25,995 bases of DNA, from the NCBI GenBank assembly GCA_034698045.1, contig JAQGAU010000586.1:1-25995 (forward strand), given 5' to 3'. The notes under the pieces were generated by a model. It had not been told where the DNA came from, did no database searches, and worked only from the letters and a program-made list of their open reading frames with translations. The translations under genes were made by a program, and so were the position numbers. Origin of the DNA: Paramacrobiotus richtersi (lineage: Eukaryota > Tardigrada > Eutardigrada > Parachela > Macrobiotidae). This document shows positions 1-9,030 of the stretch, piece by piece. Numbering within the stretch: the stretch's first letter is position 1; the number at the start of each line of letters is the position of its first letter.

Positions 1-1068
1 GGTCTCGGTGACCGGATGGAGCCGGAACCAATGCTGGAGTGTGTTCCCAGTCCGCTGGTGCTGCTGGTGTCGGTGACAAGAGAGAAGTTGGTCTCAGTGA
101 CCGGACAGAGCTGGAAACACTTCTGGAATGGGTTCTCAGTCAGATAGTCCTGCTGGTGTCGGTGACCAGGGGTATGTTGGTGTCGGTGACGAGACAGAGC
201 TGGAACCATTGCTGGAGTGGGTTCTCAGTCAGATAGCCCTGCTGGTGTCGGCGACCAGGGAGAAGTTGGCGCCGGTGACCGGATGGAGCTGGAACCAATG
301 CTGGAGTGGGTTCCCAGTTCGCTGGTGTCGCTGACCAGAGAGAAGTCGGTCTCGGTGACCGGATGGAGCTGGAACCAATGCTGGAGTGGGTTCCCAGTCC
401 GCTGGTGCTGATGGTGTTGGTGCCCAGAGAAAAGTTGGTGTCGGTGACCAGACGGAGCTGGAACCACTGCTGGAGTGGGTTCTCAGTCAGATAATCCTGC
501 TGGTGTCGGCGACCAGACGGAGCTGGAACCACTGCTGGAGTGGGTTCTCAGTCAGATAGTCCTGCTGGTGTCGGCGACCAGGGGGAAGTTGGCGTCGGTG
601 ACCAGGCGGAGCTGGAACCACTGCTGGAGTGGGTTCCCAGTTCGCTGGTGTCGCTGACCAGAGAGAAGTCGGTCTCGGTGACCGGATGGAGCCGGAACCA
701 ATGCTGGAGTGTGTTCCCAGTCCGCTGGTGCTGCTGGTGTCGGTGACCAGCGAGAAGTTGGTCTCGGTGACCGGACAGAGCTGGAAACACTGCTGGAGTG
801 GGTTCCCAGTCCGATGGTGCTGCTGGTGTCGGTGACCAGAGAGAAGTTGGTCTCGGTGACCGGACAGAGCTGGAAACACTGCTGGAGTGGGTTCCCAGTC
901 CGATGGGCCTGCTGGTGTCGGCGACCAGGGTGAAATGGGTGTCGGTGACTAGACGGAGCTGGAGCCACTGCTGGAGTGGGTTCCCAGTCCGATGGTGCTG
1001 CTGGTGTCGGTGAATAGAGAGAAGTTGGTGTCGGTGACCCGACGGAGCTGGAACCACTGCTGGAGTGG
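1..1068. repeat. 89-bp minisatellite derived from retrotransposon RNase H
   Basis: Tandem array cut by the left window edge. The word GCTGGAGTG or a close variant recurs at 33, 122, 211, 300, 380, 469, 534, 623, 703, 792, 881, 970 and 1059, giving units of 89 bp with two 80-bp variants and one 65-bp variant. The 65-bp unit lacks about 24 bp that is a second copy of the GTGTCGGTGACC part, so 65 bp looks like the base unit. On the minus strand units read FTDTSSTIGLG and WFQLR, matching FTDASSTIGLG and WFQLR around the first catalytic Asp of the RNase H at about 24650-24715. Units of 89 bp do not keep frame, so the array cannot encode one repeated protein; the 130-169-codon minus-strand ORFs in it are by-products. 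Confidence 0.93.
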
Positions 1069-1073
1069 GTTTC

Positions 1074-1155
1074 CGATGAGCTGGAACCGCTCGGTGCGAG
1101 AGTAATCTCCCGCTATGGCGTACTTGGTGTCAGTGACCAGGTGGGCCATGAGATA
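1074..1155 (-). pseudogene. Degenerate RNase H fragment of a YR retrotransposon
   Basis: Directly after the last 89-bp unit the minus strand reads HLVTDTKYAIAGDYSRTERF, which lines up with the HLFTDASSTIGLGAYFDREW segment of the RNase H encoded near 24700, including the catalytic Asp. It is more diverged than the array units and single copy. It therefore looks like a flanking piece of an older or different element rather than one more repeat unit. No complete RNase H surrounds it. Confidence 0.55.
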
Positions 1156-1189
1156 AGGCACGGGCGGAGCTGGGTTTACTCGCTACTGA

Positions 1190-1262
1190 GGTTGACTTTC
1201 AGTCTGACGTTCTAGCTGGTGTAGGTGAACATGTTGAGCATAAACGTGAACTGGTGGCGAGC
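1190..1262 (-). pseudogene. Second degenerate RNase H fragment
   Basis: The nucleotides AGCTGGTGTAGGTGAACATG here match AGCTGGCGTCGGTGAACAGG at about 24697 in the intact element. Read on the minus strand the piece gives MLNMFTYTS followed by a stop, against VLHLFTDASS in the intact enzyme. The catalytic Asp is replaced by Tyr and the frame ends at once, so it is a dead remnant. Together with 1074-1155 it shows that several RNase H fragments lie side by side at the edge of the minisatellite. Confidence 0.45.
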
Positions 1263-1741
1263 GGGAAGGTCGAGACGATGGTGGGCGGTCGAGGTGCGGC
1301 CCTCTTGGCGGTTAGCGTCATAGTCCTAATGAATGGCGTGGCTGGCAGGCCCTCCGAGTCTGGAAAACGCGTGCTGGGCCAAGACGGCCATGGACGGGCG
1401 GCGGTCTGGTGAGGATCCTGTGCTGGATGTGGATAAGGAACGAGAGGGATACTTACCTGTACGAGGGCTTGTTTCCTTTTGGGCTGCATTCCTTGTGATG
1501 TTATTGGTCGTGGGGAGATGATCTCCGTCAGGATGTCGATCTGATGCTGTTATTGCTCCACCAGGACAGGATGGATGACTCGGGTTGTTTCACCAGCTGC
1601 ATTTCGGGATGTGGCTGGGTGCGGGCTTCCGATCGTCTCGTTCGCTTTGACGTCGATCTTGTGGATCGTGGGATTAGTGGAGGCATTGGTGGGCTTCATG
1701 CTCGCGGTATCAGACGTATCCGTAGAGAGTTACTTGACAGA
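1263..1741. other. GC-rich stretch, probable retroelement debris
   Basis: Base composition resembles the Ngaro-type element on the right side of the window more than the AT-richer middle. Short ORFs exist on both strands (for example 1333-1521 plus and 1199-1489 minus) but none shows a recognisable motif. I see no promoter, RNA gene or repeat here. Decayed retroelement sequence is the most likely content, by composition and by its neighbours only. Confidence 0.3.
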
Positions 1742-1940
1742 AGGTACGATTGTGACCGGCAACTATGTCCCCCCTGCCAAAATGTCCCCCCGGACATTAT
1801 TGCCGGGTCCCCTTTGTAACCATCGCCAAATGTGTAACCCTTGCACAGGCTTGGTGAAACGAAGGACCTAGGAGGGTTGGACAAATTCGGGAGCAATCCG
1901 AGACCTGTCAGAAAGCGCTACCACCGCCACCAATGTGACC
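1742..1940 (+). repeat. Left inverted arm of foldback element
   Basis: Inverted partner of 2395-2593. It begins AGGTACGATTGTGACC and carries the CCCGGACATTATTGCCGGG motif at about 1790, mirrored near 2528-2546 in the other arm. Confidence 0.78.
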
Positions 1941-2096
1941 AACAACAAATTTCCCGGCAGGTGACATTACTGCCGGTAGTACGGGGGACACTATTGCCGG
2001 TTTTACGGGGAACAACATTGCCGGTACTCAGGGAGACATTATTGTCATACCGGCAATATTGTCCCCAGTAGTTCCCGCAATCATGACTCCGTACTA

Positions 2097-2343
2097 CCGG
2101 CAATAATGTCCCCACAGGACCGGCAATAATGTCCCCCATACAGCCGGCAATAATGTCCCCCATACAGCCGGCAATAATGTCCCCCTTATCACCGGCAATA
2201 ATGTCCCCCATACAGCCGGCAATAATGTCCCCCTTATCACCGGCAATAATGTCCCCACAGGACCGGCTATAATGTCCCCCTTTCTACAATACCCAAAACA
2301 TTACCGGCAATAATGTCCCCACACTACCGGCAATAATGTCTCC
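2097..2343 (+). repeat. Tandem CCGGCAATAATGTCCCC repeats, 23-24 bp period
   Basis: Ten CCGGCWATAATGTC units with starts every 23-24 bp, apart from a larger gap at 2263-2304. The short linkers are themselves repeated (ATACAG, TTATCA, ACAGGA). They lie inside the foldback element and face the inverted copies at 1961-2055, so the interior can also fold on itself. Confidence 0.85.
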
Positions 2344-2394
2344 TCACTCCCTGCAATGTCGGCAATACTGTCACATTTGGGAAAACTTTTCGGT

Positions 2395-2593
2395 GGTCTC
2401 ACCGGTTGCGGTGGTAGCGCTTGGTGGCAGACCTCGGATTGGTCTGGTTTTTGTCCAGGCCTCCTAGGTCCTTCGTTTCACCAAGCCTGTGCAGGGGTTA
2501 CACATTTGGAGTCGGTTACAAAGGGGACCCGGCAATTATGTCCGGGGGGACATTTTGGCAGGGGGGACTTAATTGACGGTCACATATGTACCT
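2395..2593 (-). repeat. Right inverted arm of foldback element
   Basis: Reverse complement begins AGGTACATATGTGACCG and aligns with 1742-1940 along its whole length with scattered substitutions and one or two small indels. The arm divergence suggests an old insertion. Confidence 0.78.
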
Positions 2594-2959
2594 CAGATAA
2601 GTCATGTATTTGACTGCTAGCTTGGAAATGTAGAACGAAGAAAGAAATAAGAAAAGTGTGAGTGATTAATTTTCACCACAGTCCAGCTGAGATGGTGATT
2701 TTGCTATACGACTACATTCGCCTCACAGGAGTTTACGAAAACCACGAAAGCTTTTATGAATCTCGAAATCAAGAGATTTCACGCATTTTCCGTAACAAAC
2801 TTGGTTGATCCGTATCTGCAAACGACAAAATGCACACTCTAAACTATGACCTTTTATCGCGGTGGTTTATTGATGGCAGCTTTCAAACTATGGAAAATAG
2901 TGGTGCAGTAGGAACGCTTGGGGTGGTAACGTGCATCTAGCAGAAATCTGGAAGCTGGC

Positions 2960-3002
2960 ATTCGATACATTCGATACGTTCGATTCGATACATTCGATAC
3001 GG
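2960..3002. repeat. Short TTCGATACA tandem repeat
   Basis: Four or five copies of a 9-10-bp TTCGATAC(A/G) unit in a row, with one shortened unit (TTCGA). It is a small microsatellite or minisatellite with no visible coding role. Confidence 0.8.
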
Positions 3003-3615
3003 AACATAGTCAACTACACACAAGACATATCGCCACTTCTGTCAATACAAATGAAATGTGAAGATTCGCGTCGTCCTGTCAAGTTTGGAGCTGCGTATGC
3101 CAAAGTGCGTAGTGATATGCACTAGAAAAGTTTGCTGGGTAAGCACAAGCCAACACACAAATAGTACACCAGATTTTACACTGCTTCATCTTGTCAACGG
3201 TTCTGTAGCTTGAACGATCCTGCATGATGCCTGAATTAACTTATAACGAGCTGGAATTTGAACAAGGGTCAACGCTCATATTTTGAGTATTGCGTAGTTT
3301 GGCAGGTTTCATAAATAGCGAGCCGTACTTGCACGCGATCCCACAATCAGTCGTTCTTTGACTCTTGTCCGAAACTCTCTTGACGATTTCTCGCGAGCAA
3401 GAAAAAACTAGAGCTTCCAAGTGATGCACAACATAAAAGCTGATCATTTTAACTTCGTTGATTAGTCTGGGTAACCGTTGTAAAACTGCAACTTGCTCTC
3501 GTTAAGATCTTTAATGCTTGATGGTTTTGTTGTAATATGCGGAGGAAGTACGTTCACAGTCTTTCGAGCGGTTGGAGAATCGAAACGCACACATACATCA
3601 GGTGGGAGAAAAATC

Positions 3616-3790
3616 GCCTGGTCACGTGGCAACCAGCAGTGCGGAACGGTGTGCTTGTCTGTGTTGTGGTATATACAGACGTTCTCCAGTTTACTTGACA
3701 ACGTAGATGTGCGGGATGATTTTTCAGCACATTCTACGAGAAGTTTACCGTCGCGCTTATCATGTAGCTACAACACAAGAGAATTATGTT
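3616..3790 (+). repeat. Diverged dispersed repeat, copy A
   Basis: AATCGCCTGGTCACGTGGCA and, about 105 bp later, TTTTTCAGCACATTCT are matched in the same order at 15280 (AATCGCTTGGTCACGTAGCA) and 15411 (TTTTACAGCACATTCT). The sequence between them is only weakly alike. It is probably an old transposable-element family whose full extent I cannot define from two copies. Confidence 0.4.
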
Positions 3791-5154
3791 CTTGTCGACG
3801 ATCCTGCGCTCGCTAAGGAAAACAATTCCGCTTTATTTTGTTTTTCTGTGACTAGACAAAACTGAAATTTTGTGGCGGAACTGAACCAAAGAACATAGTC
3901 AGGTACCGCTGGTATCCTCATATCCTCCTTCCATTCTTCCAGCCATCCTAAACGTTCCGGATAAAGTAGGTATTGGGTAAGTAAAGTATGATATCCTGAC
4001 TGTCGCCAACTTTGGCTAAAAATACGATATCATGTGCGGTGGCTGGGCAAATTTAGTAACTCAAAGTCTGAAACGATCGTATACAGAAGGAAACTATATT
4101 ACAGCCTTGGTGAATGCCCGATGAGAATGACCTTTTCTTCGGTGTTGGGGGCACTCTAGTTACGAGCCCAGTTTTTGATCTATCCAGAAAAGTTCACCGT
4201 TCGCAGATTTTCGGGTAGAAGGTTGTTGATTCGATATTGGTATGATATTTATGTCTTCCGAACAGTCCGGGAGTACGTCTGATCTTCGTACGCCTGCTTC
4301 AACATCCTGAGATGGTAGTTCGTTTTAATTATACAACAATGATTAATTTTGCCTTTTTGTTCATTTGCGACTGCCGCAGATACTGTCCCAAAGCAATCCT
4401 GCTCGACATCAATACATTTGCAAACAACAACGTCAAAGAAAAATTATTCAAATTATTTCAGTCATTTGGATGAATGTGCCGCAGCAAAAAGAAAGACTTG
4501 TTGTATGTACGGTCTATGTACTGTACAGTAGTCACCGTTCTGATTTTTTCATAACTGTCTTGAAATGCCACTAATTTCGATTCTTCCTGCCCTTACATAT
4601 ACCCACAAAAACGGATTGCTGGATCGTGGTTCGGACCGGCAGCCTTTTATACGTAACAGGGCGCTATAACTTACTCGAGTCCTTATAGGTGCAGCATTTG
4701 CGACTGCTTATGCCTTTCGTGAACGAATCTTGCGCGGTTTTTGGGATTTATCAGAAATGCGTCCTTCTGCCAAGTCTTTAAACAACCAGCCGAACTAGAT
4801 ACGACGTCATGCAGTTTTCAGTTTTTGGCACGGTGCGAAGGGAATGCCACATAAAAATATGCGTAGTGCGTACGTCACCCATTTAACAAAAGAAGTACAC
4901 CACAGTATATAAAACTTATTATAGAAAACGCTGCAGCAGCTGAACAATAAAGAATGCTAGTACAACACGACAGTTTACATGCGCAATTTGTTATCGCTAT
5001 GGATTAGCTCTGTTACATACCCTTAAGTACAGTTTCTCAGTGAACGCCAAGGTGTTTGAGTTGGCAGAATATCGGCTAACATGCTGACGCTATGGCATTA
5101 GCCAAGGCTGGTGCACTTAGTGGAGTGCTTTTGTTTTGACTCCTTCTCCCTAAG

Positions 5155-5220
5155 CAATCTATTGATTGCTACAATACCGACATCGCGCAGCGGAACCTTT
5201 GCTGCGACATCGATAGATTG
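5155..5220. repeat. Nested stem-loop
   Basis: Outer arms CAATCTATTGA (5155-5165) and TCGATAGATTG (5210-5220) pair with one mismatch. Inside them CGCAGC (5186-5191) pairs with GCTGCG (5201-5206) around a 9-nt loop. No gene lies next to it. Confidence 0.5.
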
Positions 5221-5558
5221 TTCCAGGTGCTCCAAAATTTGTGGTTAACACAGACCGATTAAGGTATACACACAATAACAATACGTACACTACATTCACT
5301 TCCCATCTCAAAGAAAGTTAAAAATCCCATGCCGCACCGGAAATATTCGTCTCTTTCCGTGCTGTACTCTTTCGCTTTCCCAGTTGTCCTCCTTTCCTTG
5401 GGCCTTCTTGAGCTTATTCACATCGTTCTCCATGAAATCAGTTCGGTATTCCCTCCCTCACACAAATTAAAAACGCCAGAAAGATGGAACACAAGATAAC
5501 CATAAACAGCAAATTATGCAGTTGTTAATCAGTTGCACACATGATCGCCATTTCATAT

Positions 5559-5585
5559 AAATAAATAATAAATAAACAAATAATG
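5559..5585. repeat. A-rich AAAT microsatellite
   Basis: Short run of AAAT/AAATAAT units. It abuts the GC-rich gag remnant that ends at 5597 and may mark the insertion edge of that fragment. Confidence 0.65.
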
Positions 5586-5596
5586 GTCTAAGCAAA

Positions 5597-5938
5597 CTAC
5601 TTGCGGCGGCCGTCGCTAATGGACAAGTTGTCCAGTTGGACTTGAGCTGCTTCCACGGGCTCCGGCAACGGATCCTCGTAAAAGTCGTCCGCCTCCTGAT
5701 CCAGATACATGCCCTGGTCCTGGGGGGTAGCTGGCGGGGCGTTGTTGTTCACGACACCGATCTCGATGGCACTGGGGGCGGCGGCCGGCTGGGCGTTGGC
5801 TGAGGGCGCGCGGATTGGGCTCGCGGCGCCAGTTATCGTAGTTGTTGGCCTGCTGGTGACAATAACGAGCAACATGGCCCGGGCGCCTGCACTTATGACA
5901 GCTGCGGTACTGTGGGCCGCGCCCGGTCTCGCAAATTC
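5597..5938 (-). pseudogene. Broken gag-like fragment with a CCHC zinc knuckle
   Basis: A GC-rich island inside AT-richer DNA. On the minus strand, 5900-5859 encodes CHKCRRPGHVARYC, a perfect CX2CX4HX4C zinc knuckle as found in retroelement Gag nucleocapsids, which bind the element RNA. This frame follows a TGA at about 5936 and continues as HQQANNYDNWRREP. The likely C-terminal tail lies in the next frame (5875-5597): it is Ala/Pro/Asn-rich, then acidic (ADDFYEDPLPEPVEA), and ends SISDGRRK before TAG. I infer a frameshift between about 5860 and 5800. No protease, RT or LTR is visible beside it. The family cannot be named; a cellular CCHC protein is a less likely alternative. Confidence 0.6.
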
Positions 5939-6043
5939 ACGCTAAATAGCTATTTGACGAACTTAGTAGGCACGAAGAACAGACAACCACAGCACGATGG
6001 ATTGTCGAAGCCGATGTACGAGAAAAAGGTCAAAAGGTAGCGT

Positions 6044-6067
6044 CACGACAGATGGCCATCTGTCGTG
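6044..6067. repeat. Perfect 24-bp palindrome
   Basis: CACGACAGATGG is followed directly by its reverse complement CCATCTGTCGTG with no spacer. Flanks do not continue the symmetry well. It could be the centre of a decayed inverted-repeat element or a dimeric protein site; nothing nearby decides. Confidence 0.8.
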
Positions 6068-6707
6068 CTTACTGGTGCTCCGTTTTCGTGTACCGTCGAA
6101 TGGGTTCAGAACGTCTCGACAGTGATATGCTCGTTTCGAATTCACGAAATTTTGGAGTGGTTTAGCAGTCCCATGAGTAAACATGATGCGCTGTGCCTTG
6201 CTAAGTCCTTTAGTGGAGCTTCTTGGATTTACATTAAAATAACCTGACAGAAAAGTAGACTTGTTTTCGATTAATTCCTTTCAGCGAGTTCGATGCGTAA
6301 TCACAGACATGCCTACGGTCCGACGACGGTAAAAAATCCTCCTAACAGTAGAACCGGGATGCGAGTAATGTACTAATGCGATACTGATATCATCTAAACT
6401 GCTACTGGCATCAGCTTCTTGAATGGCGCTTTGATAGAAAAACTCACACTTCGTTCCGGCCGACTGCTTCCCTTTTCGCATTTTTAAACTACAGAATTAT
6501 GTACTCGTAAATGAACGGAAATTCTTATATCGAAGCATTGCATGAGGCTACTTCTACCGTGATGTGCCAATTTGTCTCATGAATCGTTTGATCAGTAATG
6601 TCGTAATGTTGTGTCTTATTATCGCTGTCATTTTTTACTATTGACAATGAAATAGCACATGCGTTTGCCGATATTGTTACAGGGATGTTTCTGCTACTGT
6701 TGTCAGA

Positions 6708-6774
6708 TTTTCCGTTTTTCGCGGCATTGACAGTACTTCACGAGGTACTGCAATGTTCCGCTTAAATCGGAAAA
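6708..6774 (+). repeat. Dispersed hairpin element, copy 1
   Basis: Outer arms TTTTCCG and CGGAAAA enclose an inner stem, GCGGCATTGACAGTAC paired with GTACTGCAATGTTCCGC, around an 8-nt loop. Two relatives lie at 19704-19771 and 22171-22237. It is about 67 bp with no ORF, so it is a miniature inverted-repeat element or a structured-RNA relic. Confidence 0.75.
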
Positions 6775-7931
6775 CGGCAAACTCATAATTTAACAGAAAG
6801 TGGTAGTGTCTGATGCGAAAGACGCAGCTAGGGTAGTAACCTTTACGAATGCACCGTACGATACACGGATACAGTGAAACAACGCGGTGGATACCGGTGC
6901 CTCGTAATTAGGTAACAGTTGTGTGGAGATCTATAATTGTAAACAAATGTCAGGCATACTTCGTATCTACATATCTGTACAAGCTAGACGCGTTTGGTCT
7001 GCGGTTCTTTCGAGTGTATATACAGCCTGACCAAAGTGCACACCGGTAAGTTCTGAAACGGTTTGCAGAGTTTCAATTACGGTTCGCATCTGTTTCTGCA
7101 TATGTGGCTGCAGCACGTACCGTGAACTTCGCCAGTATTTTGTGGCATTGTTATGCTACTAATAATTTAAAGCACGTTGGTATCAGCAGGGTCTACCTGA
7201 TAACTTCATAATAAAAATGGATCTGCAAAAGCCACATCAGAACACAAGTCCGAACATTAAGCGATGCTAAAAACCGCAAAAATTTATAATGGCCGGATAC
7301 AAAATAGAATGTACGCTCAGCAGCGCTCTGAAATACCGATGAACGCATATTTTGTGATGCACAAAAAAACGGTCCAATAAACAGACGACAGTTTTGCATT
7401 ACTAGTTTTGGCGCGTCGGCTTATCTTGAGAGAGATAAACATGTTCGAATTTATGTTCAACAGTCAGTTGTACGTGCAGCCTAACGTAAACATGCAGTGC
7501 ATTAGGGACATTTAGATTTCCATCATGTTCAGTTCGCTGCACACGTAAAGAAAGCACTAAGTATAATAATTATTATCATTAATGCAGTATTAGTAACGCC
7601 CAAGTAGCCTAGCCCAACGTATATATTATTGACTTAATTAATGAATGCTAAACTAATTGCAATCAAACACACTTTAAAAAAATAAGTTTTACAAAATTGT
7701 TTTCGACACAGTTCACACAGCAGTGTTATCCTATCGTAACCTGCGTTTCTTTCTGTCTACAGTAGTGTTCTTAATTACATTGCGGTAGTAATTAGCTGGT
7801 AACCCAGCGGCGCCTGGTACCAGAAGGAATAGGTAACTTGACTTGAATGTTTGGATTTATCGATAGGAAAATCCAATTAAGAAAAAGTTTTTATTTGGTA
7901 ATTTTGAGAGCCATAGGTCAGTTACGGTGAC

Positions 7932-7965
7932 ACGTGCCAAAACTGGCATGTGTGGGCATCATGCC
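7932..7965 (+). repeat. Inverted repeat arm with TGCCA/TGGCA core (left)
   Basis: GTGCCAAAACTGGCATGTGT followed by GGGCAT is matched on the opposite strand at 8811-8844. The core TGCCA-AAAC-TGGCA is itself a small hairpin. About 850 bp separate the arms, so they could bound a miniature transposon, but no target duplication is clear. Confidence 0.5.
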
Positions 7966-8810
7966 ATTTGGCATTATTTTAAACATCTTTAACTGGACTT
8001 CCGGGCTGAGGGGGAAGAGGCTGGAATAGAGCTTATCCTACTTAGTTTTTAAAAGGCTATTTTTTGGAATACAAAGCGAATTAAAAATGCAGACCAGTGG
8101 TCAGCACTAAAAATAGGTAAATTAAATCATTTCGGAAATGCACGGCATATTGCACGCCAGCTACGGTCACTTGGTTACCGGTAAATCCAGGATCGTTTAA
8201 TGTTTCCCATTGATGACCAGTACCATTGCCGGATATGGTGAACAGCATGGACTAATGCTCTGGCGGTGATTAAGCGGCTTCGACAATTTGTTTAAATGCT
8301 CAGTATCTTCTGGCAAATACAATTTGTTCAGATTTTTAGTGATTTTGTAGCGAAACAGCTCTGAAACGTGAAATATGACCACATTGGACTTGCTGGACAT
8401 CATCAGAAGTCTCACGGTGACTCGGCTGACCTAATTCTATGTAATGGTCACTTCTGGCCAACGATGGTTTGTAGAGGAAACATTTCCCTACGCCTGTGCA
8501 TAGTAAATATGCACCACTTTGGCAGTAGTAAGGTTGTACCGGGTGGGCACTGGGGCACGTCTGGTCAGTTTGGCTTCTCTGGTGCAGCAGACAAGTAACC
8601 GACACCGAAAGTGAACAAATAACTGCCCTCTGGTCTTACGGTTGCGAAAAACTAGCAATTTTGACCAGAGTGACCGGTGGTCAGCACGATGACCATAGTG
8701 ATAGCCTAAACCGATAGCCCATAAAAAATTATATATGTACTGCTTTGACTTAGTTTATTAAGCCTCACACAGATTTTTTTATGAAAATTAAAGCAAAACT
8801 GCAGTTTATA

Positions 8811-8844
8811 GGCTCATGCCCACACATGCCAAAACTGGCACATG
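8811..8844 (-). repeat. Inverted repeat arm with TGCCA/TGGCA core (right)
   Basis: The reverse complement reads GTGCCAGTTTTGGCATGTGT then GGGCAT and pairs with 7932-7965 at about 28 of 32 positions. A further relative, TGCCATTTGGCATGTGTGAG, lies at 9165, and TGCCATTTGGCA also occurs at 7962. Confidence 0.5.
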
Positions 8845-9030
8845 GCCTTTGGTCATGCATGCCAAGTGACCAGGAGCACTCCTAACAGGGTTTACTTATT
8901 TATACGCTAGCTTACAGCGTGAGCATCCAGTCAGGCTTTTTTGGTAATTGTTGAGCTGTATCTGGCACTGTAGCTGCTCAAGGACTCCTGGAACCCAAAA
9001 AAGGATGAAATGGTCATCTTTGATGACCGG

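Larger units (their letters stand above)
1742..2593. mobile_element. Foldback-type DNA element with 199-bp inverted arms
   Basis: The two ends, 1742-1940 and 2395-2593, are inverted copies with roughly 80 percent identity by eye, both starting AGGTAC and sharing TGCCAAAATGTCCCCCCGG and AACGAAGGACCTAGGAGG. Between and within the arms a GGCAATAATGTCC motif is repeated. It points one way on the left (about 1961-2045) and the other way on the right, with CCGG starts at 2097, 2120, 2144, 2168, 2192, 2216, 2240, 2263, 2304 and 2327. The flanks give a possible 4-bp target duplication, CAGA, at 1738-1741 and 2594-2597. There is no transposase ORF, so this is non-autonomous. It resembles foldback elements with subterminal repeats; I cannot assign a superfamily. 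Confidence 0.8.
2598..5558. other. Non-coding stretch with small repeats only
   Basis: AT-richer DNA broken in all frames. I see a short TTCGATACA repeat at 2960-3002, one arm of a dispersed repeat pair at about 3616-3790, and a nested hairpin at 5155-5220. The short ORFs here lack motifs and look like chance. Confidence 0.5.
5950..7900. other. Non-coding stretch with hairpins
   Basis: No gene supported. It contains the 24-bp palindrome at 6044 and one copy of a dispersed hairpin family at 6708-6774. The end (about 7560-7690) is rich in TAATTA-like words. ORFs of 60-73 codons here show no motif. Confidence 0.5.
7900..9030. other. GGTCA/TGACC-rich non-coding block
   Basis: Sixteen GGTCA or TGACC pentamers start at 7916, 8099, 8165, 8214, 8376, 8427, 8446, 8563, 8662, 8671, 8679, 8690, 8851, 8867, 9012 and 9024. 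About two would be expected in 1.1 kb of random sequence. GGTCATC-TTT-GATGACC at 9012-9028 is a perfect small palindrome, and TGACCGGTGGTCA sits at 8671-8683. Either an old short-repeat family or a cluster of AGGTCA-type half sites would explain it; sequence alone does not decide. Confidence 0.45.

Noticed and set aside
548..1057. 169-codon minus-strand ORF
   Set aside because: It lies inside the 89-bp minisatellite. It is open only because the unit lacks stops, and it changes frame each unit, so no stable protein is repeated.
2097..2343. Regularly spaced repeats resembling a CRISPR array
   Set aside because: Linkers are only about 6-8 nt and are repeated themselves, the motif also occurs inverted, there are no cas genes, and the DNA is eukaryotic. 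It is the interior of a foldback element.
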